A stretch of 26,440 nucleotides of DNA from Gnetum montanum (GCA_015680685.1 MNCI01023459.1:1855-28294), one strand, 5' to 3'; counted from the first letter of the stretch, positions 1-10,131 are shown. A program made the numbers and translations. Notes: generated from the sequence alone by a model not told the origin.

Positions 1-249
1 ATTAGTTTAAATGTTAAATTTAAAGTGTTATTTTAAATATTAAATTTATATTATCTAAAGTAATCACTACTTATGATGAATGTTAGTGAGAGTAATTTCT
101 TAGATAACTACATAGTGGTAAATTAATTTCAACAACCGAATAGTGGAATTTGAATTAGCCAACTTTATGATGATGGAAATTAATAAAGTTTTGACTAAGT
201 GGAAAAGTTGGTTACTGAAATTGTTGGGAATTTCAAATTTACCTTACAC

Positions 250-258
250 TATATAAAG
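250..258 (+). promoter_or_regulatory. TATA-like box upstream of the 332 reading frame
   Basis: TATATAAAG lies about 80 bases before the first ATG of the decayed frame at 332. The spacing suits a plant core promoter with a short 5' leader. It may belong to a dead gene or to an unrecognised LTR. Confidence 0.35.
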
Positions 259-331
259 AGATGTAAATTGCTTGAAAATACATCATTTCTTAATTCAACG
301 CTTAAGTGAGAAAAACAAGCGAAGTTTTTGA

Positions 332-813
332 GTGCAAGGTAGAAAGATGGTTCTTGGAAAGATGGTAGCAATAAGGCCTTTTATTCCATATGTTACGAGA
401 TGCTATCTAGAGCATCCCTTGAGAGCCTATTATAAGGAAATTGCTCATGGGGCATTTAGTGAAATCCCTTTCTTACCTTGGATTTTAGATAAGTTTAGAT
501 TTCTCACTAATGGATTCTTTATACATTCTAATGTTTGGGGTAGCTTTCATCAATGCACCAAGGAGAGCCCAATAAAGATGATTTTTGGGGAGAGGCTTTT
601 GTGTCTCAAGCCATAGAAGCAACTAGTTGGGAAGAATCTCAAAAATAAGTGGCCAAAGAGTTGGATGAGAAAGAGACAAAGATATTTGTTGAAGACTAGG
701 ATGAAGATCAAGTTGAGGGTTCAACTAGATAAGAAGAGGAAAGAAGAGCATTCATCACCATTGAAATTACATATGAGAGGATTCACAATATGAGAATCAC
801 TAAAAGAGTTTAA
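332..813 (+). pseudogene. Unrecognised decayed reading frame
   Basis: An open frame of 94 codons starts at 332, with a hydrophobic and aromatic-rich middle. Near 541-550 the coding signal appears to move to another frame. That frame runs to about 813 through an acidic, Glu/Asp/Lys-rich stretch interrupted by TAA, TAG and TAA. The stops are of the CAA/CAG-to-stop kind seen elsewhere in this window. A TATA-like box lies 80 bases upstream. I do not recognise the family. It could be a dead host gene, or the leader and first ORF of another transposable element whose ends I could not find. Confidence 0.3.
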
Positions 814-1476
814 CTATTCTCTTTCCACCTATAGATTAGTTTATATAAACCATTGGTTCTATAGTTTCCTAGTTTTATTAGAATTGAGGTTTTTATTCCA
901 TCAAATCATAAGTTTGTTGGAAGTTTTCCTCAAAAAATATTTCTTGTTTTCTATGTAAAAAAGGGATGAAATGAGTTTCCAATAAAATTTATGTTTTTCA
1001 GCTAATGTGCAAAGAGGGGATGAGAAATGTTGTCACATTTAGAAAATTTGATGAAGCAATATATTTTTTTTAAGATCATGATGAAGATTAAATTGCCTAA
1101 TTTAATTTCTACTAGTGATTGGAAGATAACATAATAGCATACAAAGAGTTAGATTATTTACTTAAGGGCAATAATATGAAGCATGATTAAATCATAAATA
1201 GTGTTGAGGATAAAATGAATGGGAGGTATCTTCAAGGTTTCACATTTCAAGCATAAGTGTCTATAATTTCAAGGTAGAAAACCAAGGGTATAGATTATGA
1301 AATTTATGAAAGCTTAATGTCAAGCCAAAGGTTGTAAAATTGGTAGTTCTCCTATGTAAACATTATGGGATTTCACATTGGAATTCACATCTATAAACAT
1401 CATCACATTGGTGGGATGGCACAAGGCATTTTATTCCATGTATAGGATGATACTACACAAGCCTATCAAATGTTTG

Positions 1477-1481
1477 GTGAT
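1477..1481. repeat. Target site duplication, left copy (outer element)
   Basis: GTGAT directly precedes the TG of the 5' LTR and is repeated exactly at 19415-19419 directly after the CA of the 3' LTR. Five bases is the usual duplication length for LTR retrotransposons. Confidence 0.93.
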
Positions 1482-2349
1482 TGATGAATCATGGTTTTCT
1501 AGGCCTCGATATTGGATACATGATATCAGGTATGTGATATAACTGCCTGGGTAACAATATCATATACATGATATCGTGATTCTTGTGTTAGCCTATAAAT
1601 ATAGCACTCAGGTGCATAGGAAGGGAGCCATTAGTGATTCATTAGTTAGTCATTAAGAGTACAGTGTATTGTTGTTAATTTTTAGTTCTTTTCCCAAGTG
1701 CATGCTTGTAGTGTCATTCTTGTAATTGTACGAAACCTTTGTTCGAGTGTGACATACTTGGACATGCACACAATCAGCAATAAAGATCGAGATTACTCCA
1801 TCATTGCAGCATTCACTTAGCTTTTATTTGCTTTAATTGTTATTTATTATTTATTATTTTCTTAGTTTATATTTCTTTATCATTTTTTACTATTTCTGTC
1901 AATAATGCAGAATGAGTGCATCTTAATCATGAACATTTAAGTGTAACTACTTGGTAACCCAGTAGCATATCTAGTAGTGCTCAAGTAATGTGTGCTTGGT
2001 AATCCCAGAAGTAGTACATGATGTCCAAGATGCATATGGATGATTAAGGATAGATGCTTATTGCACTTAGGCGAGTTTAGATTTTACTTCATATTGCTTA
2101 TTAGCTTAATCAAGATTAGTTATCATTGTCTCTAGGAGTAGCCTAGTGTTAGAAATTACATCATACACCTCACTCTAGACTAAATGATATGTGACAAAGT
2201 AAATACTAGTCTAGGTGGGAAGACAACAAACTGCAATCAACATATAACTATTTAGGTGCCACAACTACTCCATTCGTGGAGTTTGATCAAATTGCACATA
2301 CATGTCCATATTCATATAGTTAAGCGTAGTGGTACCTCACCGCTCATCA
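1482..2349 (+). repeat. 5' LTR of the outer element
   Basis: It matches 18547-19414 along its whole length; both copies are 868 bp with TG...CA ends. The U3 part has two copies of ATACATGATATC (1516-1527 and 1564-1575), then a TATA box at 1594. The end is fixed by the primer site that starts two bases later. Confidence 0.93.
1594..1601 (+). promoter_or_regulatory. TATA box of the outer 5' LTR
   Basis: TATAAATA lies about 110 bases into the LTR and marks the probable U3/R junction a little downstream. In the 3' LTR the same position reads GATAAATA (18660-18667), so the downstream copy is damaged. Confidence 0.6.
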
Positions 2350-2350
2350 T

Positions 2351-2369
2351 TGGCACCATTACCAGGGAT
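2351..2369 (+). promoter_or_regulatory. Primer binding site, tRNA-Asp-like
   Basis: TGGCACCATTACCAGGGAT begins one base after the LTR. The site of many plant Athila/Tat elements, complementary to the 3' end of tRNA-Asp, is TGGCGCCGTTGCCGGGGAT from memory. This copy differs at four positions, all G to A and three of them in CpG, which fits decay by deamination. Confidence 0.8.
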
Positions 2370-2408
2370 GGTGCTAGTTATCTAGATTAGTTATATCATA
2401 CAAGATCA

Positions 2409-2721
2409 TTGGACAAAATACTAATGATATATCTTTTAAAAAAGAGATTAAATTCAATTAAGTCACACATGATTTATGATGAAGAAGAAGTTTGGAGTAC
2501 TCAATTTGATGTAGGAGTTTCGTATATTCATGGACGCTTGTACGATACTCAAGGACTCTTGTCATCCAACTTAGAAACCTTCAGTGAGGATTGGACATTC
2601 CATAGAATGGGGGGACCCATAAGGCCTACAACCTTCTCAATGGTTAGCAAGAGTACATCAGGGGATGATTAGGAGACTTACAAAAGTCATGATGATTCTT
2701 CCAATTCTCTCTCTTCCTTTA
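2409..2721 (+). pseudogene. gag: gag of the outer element, N-terminal part (interrupted)
   Basis: This is the start of the structural polyprotein gene of the outer element. The first ATG is 2409, only about 40 bases after the primer site. The frame is open to a TAG at 2670 (CAG or similar to stop) and stays readable to 2721, where the nested element interrupts it. With one copy of the 5-bp target kept, the frame continues without a shift at 11587. This part is acidic and Ser/Thr-rich, with no motif that I recognise. Gag would form the particle that packages element RNA in the cytoplasm. Confidence 0.7.
2717..2721. repeat. Target site duplication, left copy (nested element)
   Basis: CTTTA precedes the nested 5' LTR; its partner CTCTA at 11582-11586 follows the nested 3' LTR. 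They differ by one C/T transition. Confidence 0.75.
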
Positions 2722-2900
2722 TGAAACACCACAAAATTTCAAGTCTCAGCATCATGACTCCAAATATGGCTAAGTGTCAAAATAGTGGCACTTTGCCCAT
2801 ATTTTTCCAAGTGTTGAGTATAGTCAACTCTAATGGCTAGATTTACAAAATTTTTCTAAGTGTCAAAATGATGGCACTTTCTGTAGATTTTCATGATATG

Positions 2901-3240
2901 TTGTGTAGCATAGTGTAGAATAGCATAGCATGCTATTACGTTGCATAGTGTAGCGTAGCACAGCACACCTGTTACATTGCGTAGTGTAGCACAGTGTAGT
3001 AGCTTGTCACGCTGCATAGCATAGCGTAGTGTAGTACATCTATTACATTGTGTAGCGTACTACAGTGTAGCATCCTGTTATGCTGTGTAGCGTAGCACCA
3101 TGTCTACTATAGCATAGCACCTTGTCACACTGCTTAGCATAGCACCACATCTACTATAGCGTAGCACCTTGTTATGCTATGTAGCATAACACCATGTCTA
3201 CTGCAGTGTAGCACCCTATTTACTACAGTGTAGCATCCTG
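2901..3240 (+). repeat. Tandem repeat in U3 of the nested 5' LTR (~47 bp unit)
   Basis: Degenerate units are built from two half-motifs, GTAGCGTAGCACC and TGTCTACTATAG, with GTTACGCTGCATAGC between them. Many units contain dyads such as GCTATGTAGC. It lies upstream of the TATA box, where enhancer or silencer sites of an LTR would be. Confidence 0.8.
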
Positions 3241-3405
3241 TCTAGTGTTGCAGCTAGTGTCTTGTGTCCCGCACATAACACAGGACGAGTGTAGTGGACA
3301 GTAGCAACTAGCATCCCGTGTCCCACACGTAACATAGGATGAGCGCAGTAGATAGTGTCCTGCATCCCACGCGTAACATGGGACAAGTGTTGTAGATAGC
3401 GTGGT
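3241..3405 (+). repeat. Second tandem repeat in U3 (about 3 units of ~55-60 bp)
   Basis: Three copies share a core like GTCCCACACGTAACATAGGA followed by a (A/G)GTAGATAGTGTC-like segment. The core carries GTCCC and GGGAC as an imperfect inverted pair. Confidence 0.7.
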
Positions 3406-3462
3406 CCCACCCACCACATTGCCATGTGGCACCTAATCTGCATTTTAAGCTAACCCTAGCCC

Positions 3463-3470
3463 TATAAATA
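3463..3470 (+). promoter_or_regulatory. TATA box of the nested 5' LTR
   Basis: TATAAATA lies in the context CCCTAGCCCTATAAATACC, which is conserved in the 3' LTR at 10840-10847. It follows the U3 arrays directly, so transcription would start near 3490-3500. Confidence 0.7.
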
Positions 3471-4208
3471 CCCCCACACCCTAATGTTTTAGGAAGGGGG
3501 GAGAAGAAGGGAGGCTTCCATTTTTTCACCAGCAAGGTAGTTGGTAGTTCCATTTGGCATTTGACACTTTGGCATCCTAGCACTTAGCTCCGTGCGAAAA
3601 CGAGACCCAGAGCACACCACATTGACAAAGAGGCATACCTACACCGCATGGTACACTGCAGCCACATTATAATCTAGTAGAACATCACATGGTATACTAT
3701 GGATACCAACCCAGTAGGCACAGTTCAACACAGTGAGCACCAAACTTCACAATATGATACCATCGAGGCTGTGACTACACTCCCACTATGCCTATTGTAC
3801 ATTGTGTATACCTTTTTGAATTAGCTATGCTCCCTCTTTTGGGGTAGTGCACTATTGTTGTCAAAAATTTTTATATTTCTCAAGCATTTCTCTTTGGTAT
3901 TTAGCATAATGCTTGTATTTTCTTGCTTTTTCATACATATTTGCATGTTTACATTATAGTTCTCAAGCCAAGACACCCTGCTATGCTCTAGCTTTCTCAG
4001 ACCTGATACCTGCATGTAATGTGGTATAAACCCTTTTTGCATGAACTAATTTTAACACCACATAAGTTCCTGTCTGATCAACAAGACTATTCAGGGCACC
4101 CTATTTCCATTTTCTCCAGCACGACCCTCTCATGGATTCGGGGTTAGGCTGTATGCTCGGTGACCTCTCGGTGTTCCAGCCATCAATGTTTTTAGATGTC
4201 ATAGTTTT

Positions 4209-4225
4209 TGGTGCTAGAAGGAGGG
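4209..4225 (+). promoter_or_regulatory. Primer binding site of the nested element
   Basis: TGGTGCTAGAAGGAGGG starts five bases after the LTR and has the TGG start expected of a site pairing with a tRNA CCA end. I recall similar GCTAGAAGGAGGG motifs after the LTRs of plant gypsy elements but cannot assign the tRNA with certainty. It differs from the tRNA-Asp-like site of the outer element. Confidence 0.55.
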
Positions 4226-4751
4226 CCTTTCTCTGTGTCCCTTTTTATGTGCCACAGGTAATCCTGCATGTTGTCTGTACCCAGTTACCAATAACCTGCT
4301 AGTGTAGACATGACACCCCTATGGTTGTCTATGCACCAGGTGGTGCAAATTAGTCGCCACAAAGGTTCCTTTGGAACCCTATAGGAAGAAAGCCTAAAAT
4401 TGTCTACTGCATTATGCTACCTATATCCTATGTAGCATAGTGACTCTATCAATGTAGTAGTCCCCAAAATGTCTACTATGTTATGTTTCCTATGTCCTGT
4501 GTAGTGCAGCAGTCCCTATCTACATAGCAAGCTTCAGCGTAGCGAGTCTAACACTAGAGTTGGCCATTTTTCACAGTTTTCATACTTAGCATTTTTTTGC
4601 ATTTTCATACTTGGAATTTTTTTCTATATTTTTACACTTAACCATTTTCTTACATTTTTTTTTTTGCTATTGATAGACTTAGTCATTTTTCTCTATTTTT
4701 GGAGTTAGCCATTTTTTGCAAACAACAATCCTCATAACCCAATCTGTGAAT
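4226..4751 (+). other. Leader of the nested element, with T-rich tandem repeat
   Basis: This is untranslated leader between primer site and gag. From about 4395 to 4545 it repeats words also found in the LTR array (TAGCATAG, GTCTACTATG). From 4561 to 4722 there are about five units of roughly 30-35 bp with the core CTTAGCCATTTTT and long T runs. No ORF is supported. Confidence 0.55.
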
Positions 4752-5380
4752 ATGAATCCATATCAACCTTCCACATTGGTGTCTAACACATTTGACACTA
4801 CAATCTAGCCAAAGCATGCTGCATTAAGCCATGAACAATAAAATTTTGTGTGTGCCAAAATCCAAGCAGGACTACCACTGGATTACCTTGATTTGGAGGC
4901 AAAATAGGACTACGAACAAGTCCACCAGAATGGATGGGAGTACAACTCCTCCTTGTTTGACATAATCCCACTCACAGAGTTGTACCACTAGCTATTGTCC
5001 TAACTCATTCATGAAAACAAGCATGATGCAAGGAAAACCTACGAGGAAGCCTCATAAAAGGAAGAAGATGAGTTCGCGGCCCACTCCAAGCATGCTCCAC
5101 ACCATCTTCCAATGACCACTCCCTAGTATAGCCCCTCCTTGATTTGGTCCATACATCCTCCCTGAGATGGTAATCATGCTAATTTAGCCTTCCTCACAAG
5201 CAACTAATGCATTTTCTCAACCCTATGCTCATGTAGGGGCCACCTTCCAGCCCCAGACAACTTAAGCATCCTACGTCCTGCCTGTCTGATTGGTATATGC
5301 GGTGTCCATTCAACCCACTCATGTGTGGCCTACTTCGATCACCGCACCCATTCCTCAGACAACACATTAACAACTATCTA

Positions 5381-5470
5381 CTACGACGTTAAACTAGTAA
5401 TGATCATCCCCTATGAAGTTAAATTGACAATGCCCATCTGCTACGACATTAAATTGGCAAACTCCACAAC
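5381..5470 (+). repeat. Three 30-bp repeats in the 5' part of gag
   Basis: Units begin at 5381, 5411 and 5441, each exactly 30 bp, with the core CTACGACGTTAAACTAG. The same core recurs in the array downstream of the protease (8630-8960). The 30-bp period keeps the reading frame. Confidence 0.75.
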
Positions 5471-6575
5471 CAACAATTTGATCCTATGCTATGCAACCAA
5501 CACAAGCCCAGCCAATGCAACCAACTGGCACATCCCCAAGCTTGGATCAGGCATTCCAATTGATCCAAAGCTTGACAAAGGAGATAAACCAACTCAAGGC
5601 TACCTCCTTCAACACCATCAAGGTGGTGGACTTCTACAAAGACGACCCCATAAGTCCTATGATACCACCTCTAACTCTCCCAACTGGGGTCCGGCTACCT
5701 CAATTCACCAAGTATAATGGTGAAGGGGACCCCAATGCACACTTGGTCACATTTTTATCTGAGTGCCTACTTCTTCAAGCTTGGCCACATGCCATCATGT
5801 GTGTGTTTCCCATGTCACTCACTAGCAAGGCCTTAGACTTGTATCACACACTACCTAAGCCTCAATTTCCTCTTTAGAGGATCTCATAAGCCAGTTTGTG
5901 ACACACTTTAGGAACAACCTAAAGCCTGAAGTAATCCTTGACCAGCTCATGCAGGTTAAGCAGGGGCCTTTAGAATCCATGTTAAAATTCCTTCAATGTT
6001 GGAATGCTGCATTGAGTGAAATGCATGAACCCCTAGCAGAGACACATCTACTGACCATCTTCAAAGGTGTAGTGAATGACTTCATCAAGTCCAAACTATA
6101 TTATCTAGCCCCAAAGTCTCTTAGCCAAGCCTTTGCCCAAACAAAAAGCATAGAAGAAGAAACACAAGCTAGCAATGACCTAGCTTATGTGGCCTACAGA
6201 AACCAAAATCATAAGCAAAACATAATAGTGGCAACAGTGGTTGCAAGCACAAAAGCAACCAACTAGGGACTAATAGCTAAGCAGCCCAAGGCCCCAGCTC
6301 ATAAAATTACCAACTATGGCACCAACTCATCTACATTGGTAGGGGTCACCCCAAGGCCCAAATTTTAGTGCAAGAACCACTCAAAGTATACACCATTACC
6401 AATGGAACCCTCTAAACTATTAGAGAAACTCCTAAAAGCCTAGAAAATCTAATACAAACACATATCAGAGATTGCTCACAAAAAACATGATAGGTACTAT
6501 GAACTGTTGAGGAACCCTACCTCAACAGTACCAAATGAGCCCTTGATCCCACAACATTTTGAATTGGACCAATAC

Positions 6576-6620
6576 TATCATTACCACGAATTGGTTGGTC
6601 ATAGTATTAACAATTATTGT
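6576..6620 (+). other. Damaged zinc knuckle in nested gag
   Basis: Plant Ty3/gypsy gag proteins often carry a C-x2-H-x4-GH-x4-C motif followed by L(K/Q)..IQ.LI..G.L. Here the residues are Y-x2-H-x4-H-x5-C, followed by SLQDDLQRMIEWGEL. The first Cys is replaced by Tyr (one G-to-A change) and there is one extra residue before the last Cys. Such motifs bind the element RNA. Confidence 0.65.
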
Positions 6621-6824
6621 TCTTTACAAGATGACCTACAAAGAATGATAGAATGGGGTGAACTGGTACTCGACATGATGAATCAATCCAACACAGACGA
6701 TGCCTCCTATGTCATAAATTCCATTAGTATAGGTGGCAAGCACAAACCTATATAACAACATTTTGTGATCCATGTGCCTCCTAACAAGGCAAGGGTCCCT
6801 TCAGGCTTCACAAGCAAGAGGCCT

Positions 6825-7031
6825 CCCTTTGTTATCAAAGTGCCACCTCAAGCACCCACAATACCCTTTGTGATCAAAGTTCCACAACAACTACCTAATA
6901 AGACATTAAACTAGCATGATGCAACAACAAATACTACTAAGAAACCTTTTGTCATCAAGGTGTCATAATGAGTTGTTCACACAACAACTCCTAAAACAAC
7001 TCCTAAGCCACCCTTTATCATAAGGGTGCCA
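6825..7031 (+). repeat. Four PFVIKVP peptide repeats in the gag linker
   Basis: In one frame the heptapeptide PFVIKVP occurs at 6825-6845 and 6864-6884, PFVIKVS at 6945-6965 and PFIIRVP at 7011-7031, separated by Pro/Gln/Thr/Asn-rich spacers of uneven length. The codons vary between copies while the peptide is kept, which suggests selection on the peptide before decay. Confidence 0.75.
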
Positions 7032-7613
7032 CAACGTAATGGCCCCTCACCTACCTGAAGTTCAATAGTGGGCAACATCTCAATCCCTCCTCCTTCAAGG
7101 GTTGATCCCACTAGTAACCCAGGTAGGCCTACCAAATGGTAATGCAAGAGGATGAGTGAGTGCCTCATGACCCCCATGGTTGAAGCAAAGGCTATAATCA
7201 ATAAGCAACAGCCAAACACTAGGGCCCCTACCCCCAAGCAGACCAAGCAAACCAAGCCTGAGTCCCCTCCACGAGAAATATGTCTCTCAAACCACATGGA
7301 GAAAATCAAGGCCAACATAATAGCCAATGACAAGGACTTCATAGCTACACTAACCTAGGTGAAACAAAAGCTCAAGCAAAAGAACACAACATTGAGCTTG
7401 TACGAATTGGTCATGACCTCATTTACTCACTACCAAGCATTGGCCCGAATCTTGGCATCCATTCCTATTATAAAGGACATCCCTGAAAATGAGGCATCCA
7501 TCCATGCAACAATGTTACCCCCTAAACGACAAGAATCGAATTCAACATCCCTAGTATTCCATGAAAATGTAGTCAAGGTTAACCCCAAATGAGGGGAGGT
7601 CACTATAACTCAA

Positions 7614-7955
7614 TTGTCCATTAGAATACGTGTTGGGTACTGTACCATCCACAAAGTACATGTTGATGATGGTGTAGTAATAAACGTAGTCCTGTACTCC
7701 ATCATCGACAAACTAGTCCTGGAAAGTGAAATTAGGCCAACCAAAACCATGTGTCTAAAATCCTTCAACGGATCACGTGTCACTGTCAAGGGTACAATCA
7801 ACCTAGCCTTCATGGCAGGAGATCAATTCCCCACTAGTGTAGATTTCACTATCATAGAGGAGATGCCAGGTTTCAACATGATTCTAACTAGGCCTTGGCT
7901 AGCCCAACTAAGGGTCATCTCCTCTCCCATCCACCAAGAAATCCACCTTCCATAA
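7614..7955 (+). other. Retropepsin-like protease domain of the nested element
   Basis: This is an aspartic protease that would cut the element's own polyprotein. VDDGVVINVVL (Asp-Asp-Gly at 7665-7673) occupies the place of the D-S/T-G active site followed by the hydrophobic strand. About 70 residues later MILTRPWLAQL matches the (I/L)LGRPWL end motif of plant retropepsins, with Gly changed to Thr. Length, about 110 residues, is normal. The S/T position holds Asp, so activity is doubtful. Confidence 0.75.
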
Positions 7956-8312
7956 AAAGGTGGTCAAGTTATCATCCATGGGAATAATGCTTCCTCTTCA
8001 ACTATCCATGGCATAGACATGGTGCAAGTTTCAGAAGAAGAGTTTCTTGGTGTTACACCTATGACAACCAATGCAACACCTAAGGCTAACACACCCAAAT
8101 GAGTGGTTGAATCCTATAGCTTTCCAGAGGATCCTAAGCCTTACACGCTCCCTAATCCATGCCTAGTTAGGAAGCAACTACATGACCAAGACTTTCCCTT
8201 GTCCAAAAATGTACTAGGTGCTTACCTACCCTTTGCCTTCGCTTGCCATGAATTTTTGACTTTCGTTTACATCGCACTAGCCTACATGTTTACATTTTTC
8301 CTACTCATTTAG

Positions 8313-8629
8313 ATCACATATTTTTCTTTGTTTAGGCATTTCTACTTTGTTTACATAGCCATCTACTTAGCTTATGCATTACATTTGAAAAAAAAATAAA
8401 AACAACAAAAACATATGACCCAAAAATTCCTTAAACTAGCCTATGGCCCAAAACAACCCAAAACTATTAATTTTTGTACTTCTTTCCTTTCATTTGTGCA
8501 TTTCAAATCTATTTACAATAGTTGCCACTTGATTTTGTTCTTTGTAGTTGATTTTTGTAGGATCTTGCAAGCACACAGCATGACTACGCATGCAGCATTG
8601 CACCTTACATAAGCAAGGTAAGTAGTCCG
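8313..8629 (+). other. AT-rich spacer after gag-protease
   Basis: No conserved frame continues here. The sequence where reverse transcriptase would begin in an autonomous gypsy element is plain AT-rich DNA with an A-run near 8388-8410. Short open frames at 8415-8612 have no recognisable motif. Confidence 0.5.
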
Positions 8630-8960
8630 CTATGACTATAAACTAGCACAGCTCATCCTGAGGTCATGCATTAAATTGGCACAATAGCTCATCCTGGGGT
8701 CATGATGTTAAAATGGTACAACAGCTTGTCCTTGGGTCATGACATTAAATTGGCACAACAATTTGTCCTTGGGTTGTGAGATTAAACTGGCATAACAACT
8801 TGTCCTTGGGTCATGATGTTAAACTGGCACAATATCCACTATCTACTATGATGTTAAACTAGCATCCAACAATCTGCTAGGACTATAAAATAGCACATCA
8901 TGGTATGCTATGACCTTAAATAGGGTTCATAGTCTGCCAAGACTTTAAACTAGCATGTTG
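8630..8960 (+). repeat. Tandem array (~30-38 bp units) downstream of the protease
   Basis: About nine degenerate units have cores such as GTCATGATGTTAAACTGGCA and CTATGACTATAAACTAGCA. The TTAAACTRGCA core is shared with the gag repeat at 5381-5470 and resembles the array at 23293-23493 behind the related gag-protease fragment. Confidence 0.8.
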
Positions 8961-8964
8961 CTAA

Positions 8965-9200
8965 TCTGTTTAAGCACTTTCCATTGGTGAAATCCTTTGG
9001 GACATTCACACTATCATCGTCGCCCACCATTCTACTGATCTTTTGGAGCACTTGCCATTAGTGTGACCTTTAGGGCACTCACAACATCATCACCATGGCA
9101 TGTTCACTGGCTTCCTAAGCACTTGCATTTGGCACAACATTTAACACATTTACAATATCTTTGCATCTAGCACTTGCAGCATCTTCACATCTGGCATTTA
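8965..9200 (+). repeat. Degenerate ~70-75 bp tandem repeat
   Basis: About three units start with a GAGCACTTGCCATT-like word and contain GACCTTTAGGGCACTCAC and CATCATC words. They follow directly on the shorter array. No coding signal is seen. Confidence 0.55.
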
Positions 9201-9533
9201 CACTTTCATTTCATGTTGTGTGGTTTTGTTATCTTCTTGGAGTGGTGTTTGCAGGATGAAGCATCAGAGATGGTCATGCAAAGATGCATCTCGTCGTAGT
9301 AGCAAGTTACCATGTTGCTATGATGTACATGATTGGACTAGTTAAGCCACTCAGGAGTGCACATCCCCCCTCATCCTTATTACAGCCTATGCATATCCAC
9401 TCTTCATCCCAATATCCTCTCATCTCCCACATACTCATGATTTCACATCCCTCTAGCACATGCATTGTGATGCACATGACATTCTCTTTACATCAACTAC
9501 TAAACTCATGATGGACATAATGCAAATCATCCC

Positions 9534-10110
9534 ATGGGGAGCCTTTCTACGCTAGTCAAAGCCCTAAAAACATGTAACACGACTCATCTCGGGGAGGAAA
9601 CACCTATCCTACAGATGCAATGTGAATGCATCAAAACAAAGCCCATGTTTTTGATGGCCAACTTGCTGCTAACATTCAGTAGGAAGCCAAACCCAAAGAA
9701 GGTTCATCTCACAAAAAAAAAGGAGAATGGGAAAAAGCACATCCCCAAGAAAATTGACAATGCTATAGCTTTGCAACTGGCCTAGCCTTAGATTGACTTT
9801 GACACTCTCATAAGCACTCGAACAAGAGATCAATGTTTCAAGGGAAATCCCCTTCATGCCATGGTCACTGTCAGTCCTGTTGAATTTGATTCTTACACCA
9901 TAATCCATTATTTGCATTTTATTTCCACCATTTAAATTTCATTTCCCTAATATTGCCTATACCCCTTGTCCCTTAGCACAACATTATTCCCATAGCACTC
10001 TTGAGCATGGTGAAGAAACATTCGATCTTGTGCCAACGAGTGATGTTGGTGACATGTATGCTATGGTGTTTTGTAATTCTTTGTTGATGTCTCTTGGGCC
10101 ACTCCTCTAG
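9534..10110 (+). pseudogene. Small 3' ORF of the nested element, unrecognised
   Basis: The frame from ATG 9534 encodes a Lys-rich segment (around KKKENGKKHIPKK) and can be followed through two TAG stops to about 9932. A second part in another frame (about 9979-10110) encodes an acidic, then hydrophobic C-terminus and ends in TAG at 10108-10110, only 8 bases before the polypurine tract. Frameshift decay between the parts is likely. The position resembles that of extra 3' ORFs in plant gypsy elements, but I recognise no envelope, integrase or chromodomain motif. Its existence as one gene is an inference from frame, composition and position. Confidence 0.4.
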
Positions 10111-10118
10111 ACGTCAAC

Positions 10119-10131
10119 AAAGAGGGGCCAT
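10119..10131 (+). promoter_or_regulatory. Polypurine tract of the nested element
   Basis: AAAGAGGGGCCAT directly precedes the TG of the 3' LTR. This is the expected primer site for plus-strand DNA synthesis and confirms the orientation. Confidence 0.8.

Larger units (their letters stand above)
1..1476. other. Left flank of the outer retrotransposon
   Basis: This is AT-rich sequence on the host side of the outer element. It contains a TATA-like box near 250 and one decayed frame (332 to about 810), both listed separately. From about 810 to 1476 I see no coding frame, repeat or RNA gene that I can support. It ends at the 5-bp target duplication of the outer element. It could itself be an older, unrecognised transposable element. 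Confidence 0.5.
2722..4203 (+). repeat. 5' LTR of the nested element
   Basis: It aligns along its length with 10132-11581. It contains a tandem array (2901-3240), a second array (3241-3405), a TATA box (3463-3470), and a purine-rich stretch near 3490-3510 also present in the other copy. The end is set by the 3' LTR end plus its target duplication and by the primer site at 4209. Confidence 0.9.
4752..8312 (+). pseudogene. gag-pro: gag-protease polyprotein of the nested element (decayed)
   Basis: The ATG at 4752 opens a frame with a Pro/Ser/Thr-rich start, read through several TAG/TAA stops. Around 5230-5870 the coding signal is in another frame with a Gln/Pro-rich segment and a gag-core-like segment. 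A small shift near 5871-5877 returns it to the first frame, which then holds to 8312. Order of parts: N-terminal domain, Q/P-rich linker, helical gag core (about 5650-6200), damaged zinc knuckle (6576-6620), linker with four copies of PFVIKVP (6825-7031), Lys/Gln-rich segment (7359-7592), retropepsin (7614-7955), C-terminal tail ending in a PYTLPN...RKQLH-like motif. That tail motif is shared with the relative at 22789-23007, so the protein probably ended near there rather than continuing into reverse transcriptase. Confidence 0.8.

Noticed and set aside
2901-3240. CRISPR-like array
   Set aside because: Units are directly adjacent and degenerate with no unique spacers, and lie inside a plant LTR.
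3216-3583. Three overlapping minus-strand ORFs in the nested 5' LTR
   Set aside because: They lie in the tandem arrays of U3 and recur in the 3' LTR; Cys/His-rich translations come from the repeat sequence.
6977-7342. 121-codon minus-strand ORF with hydrophobic composition
   Set aside because: It is the reverse complement of the gag linker, whose plus-strand frame has recognisable repeats and neighbours in phase.
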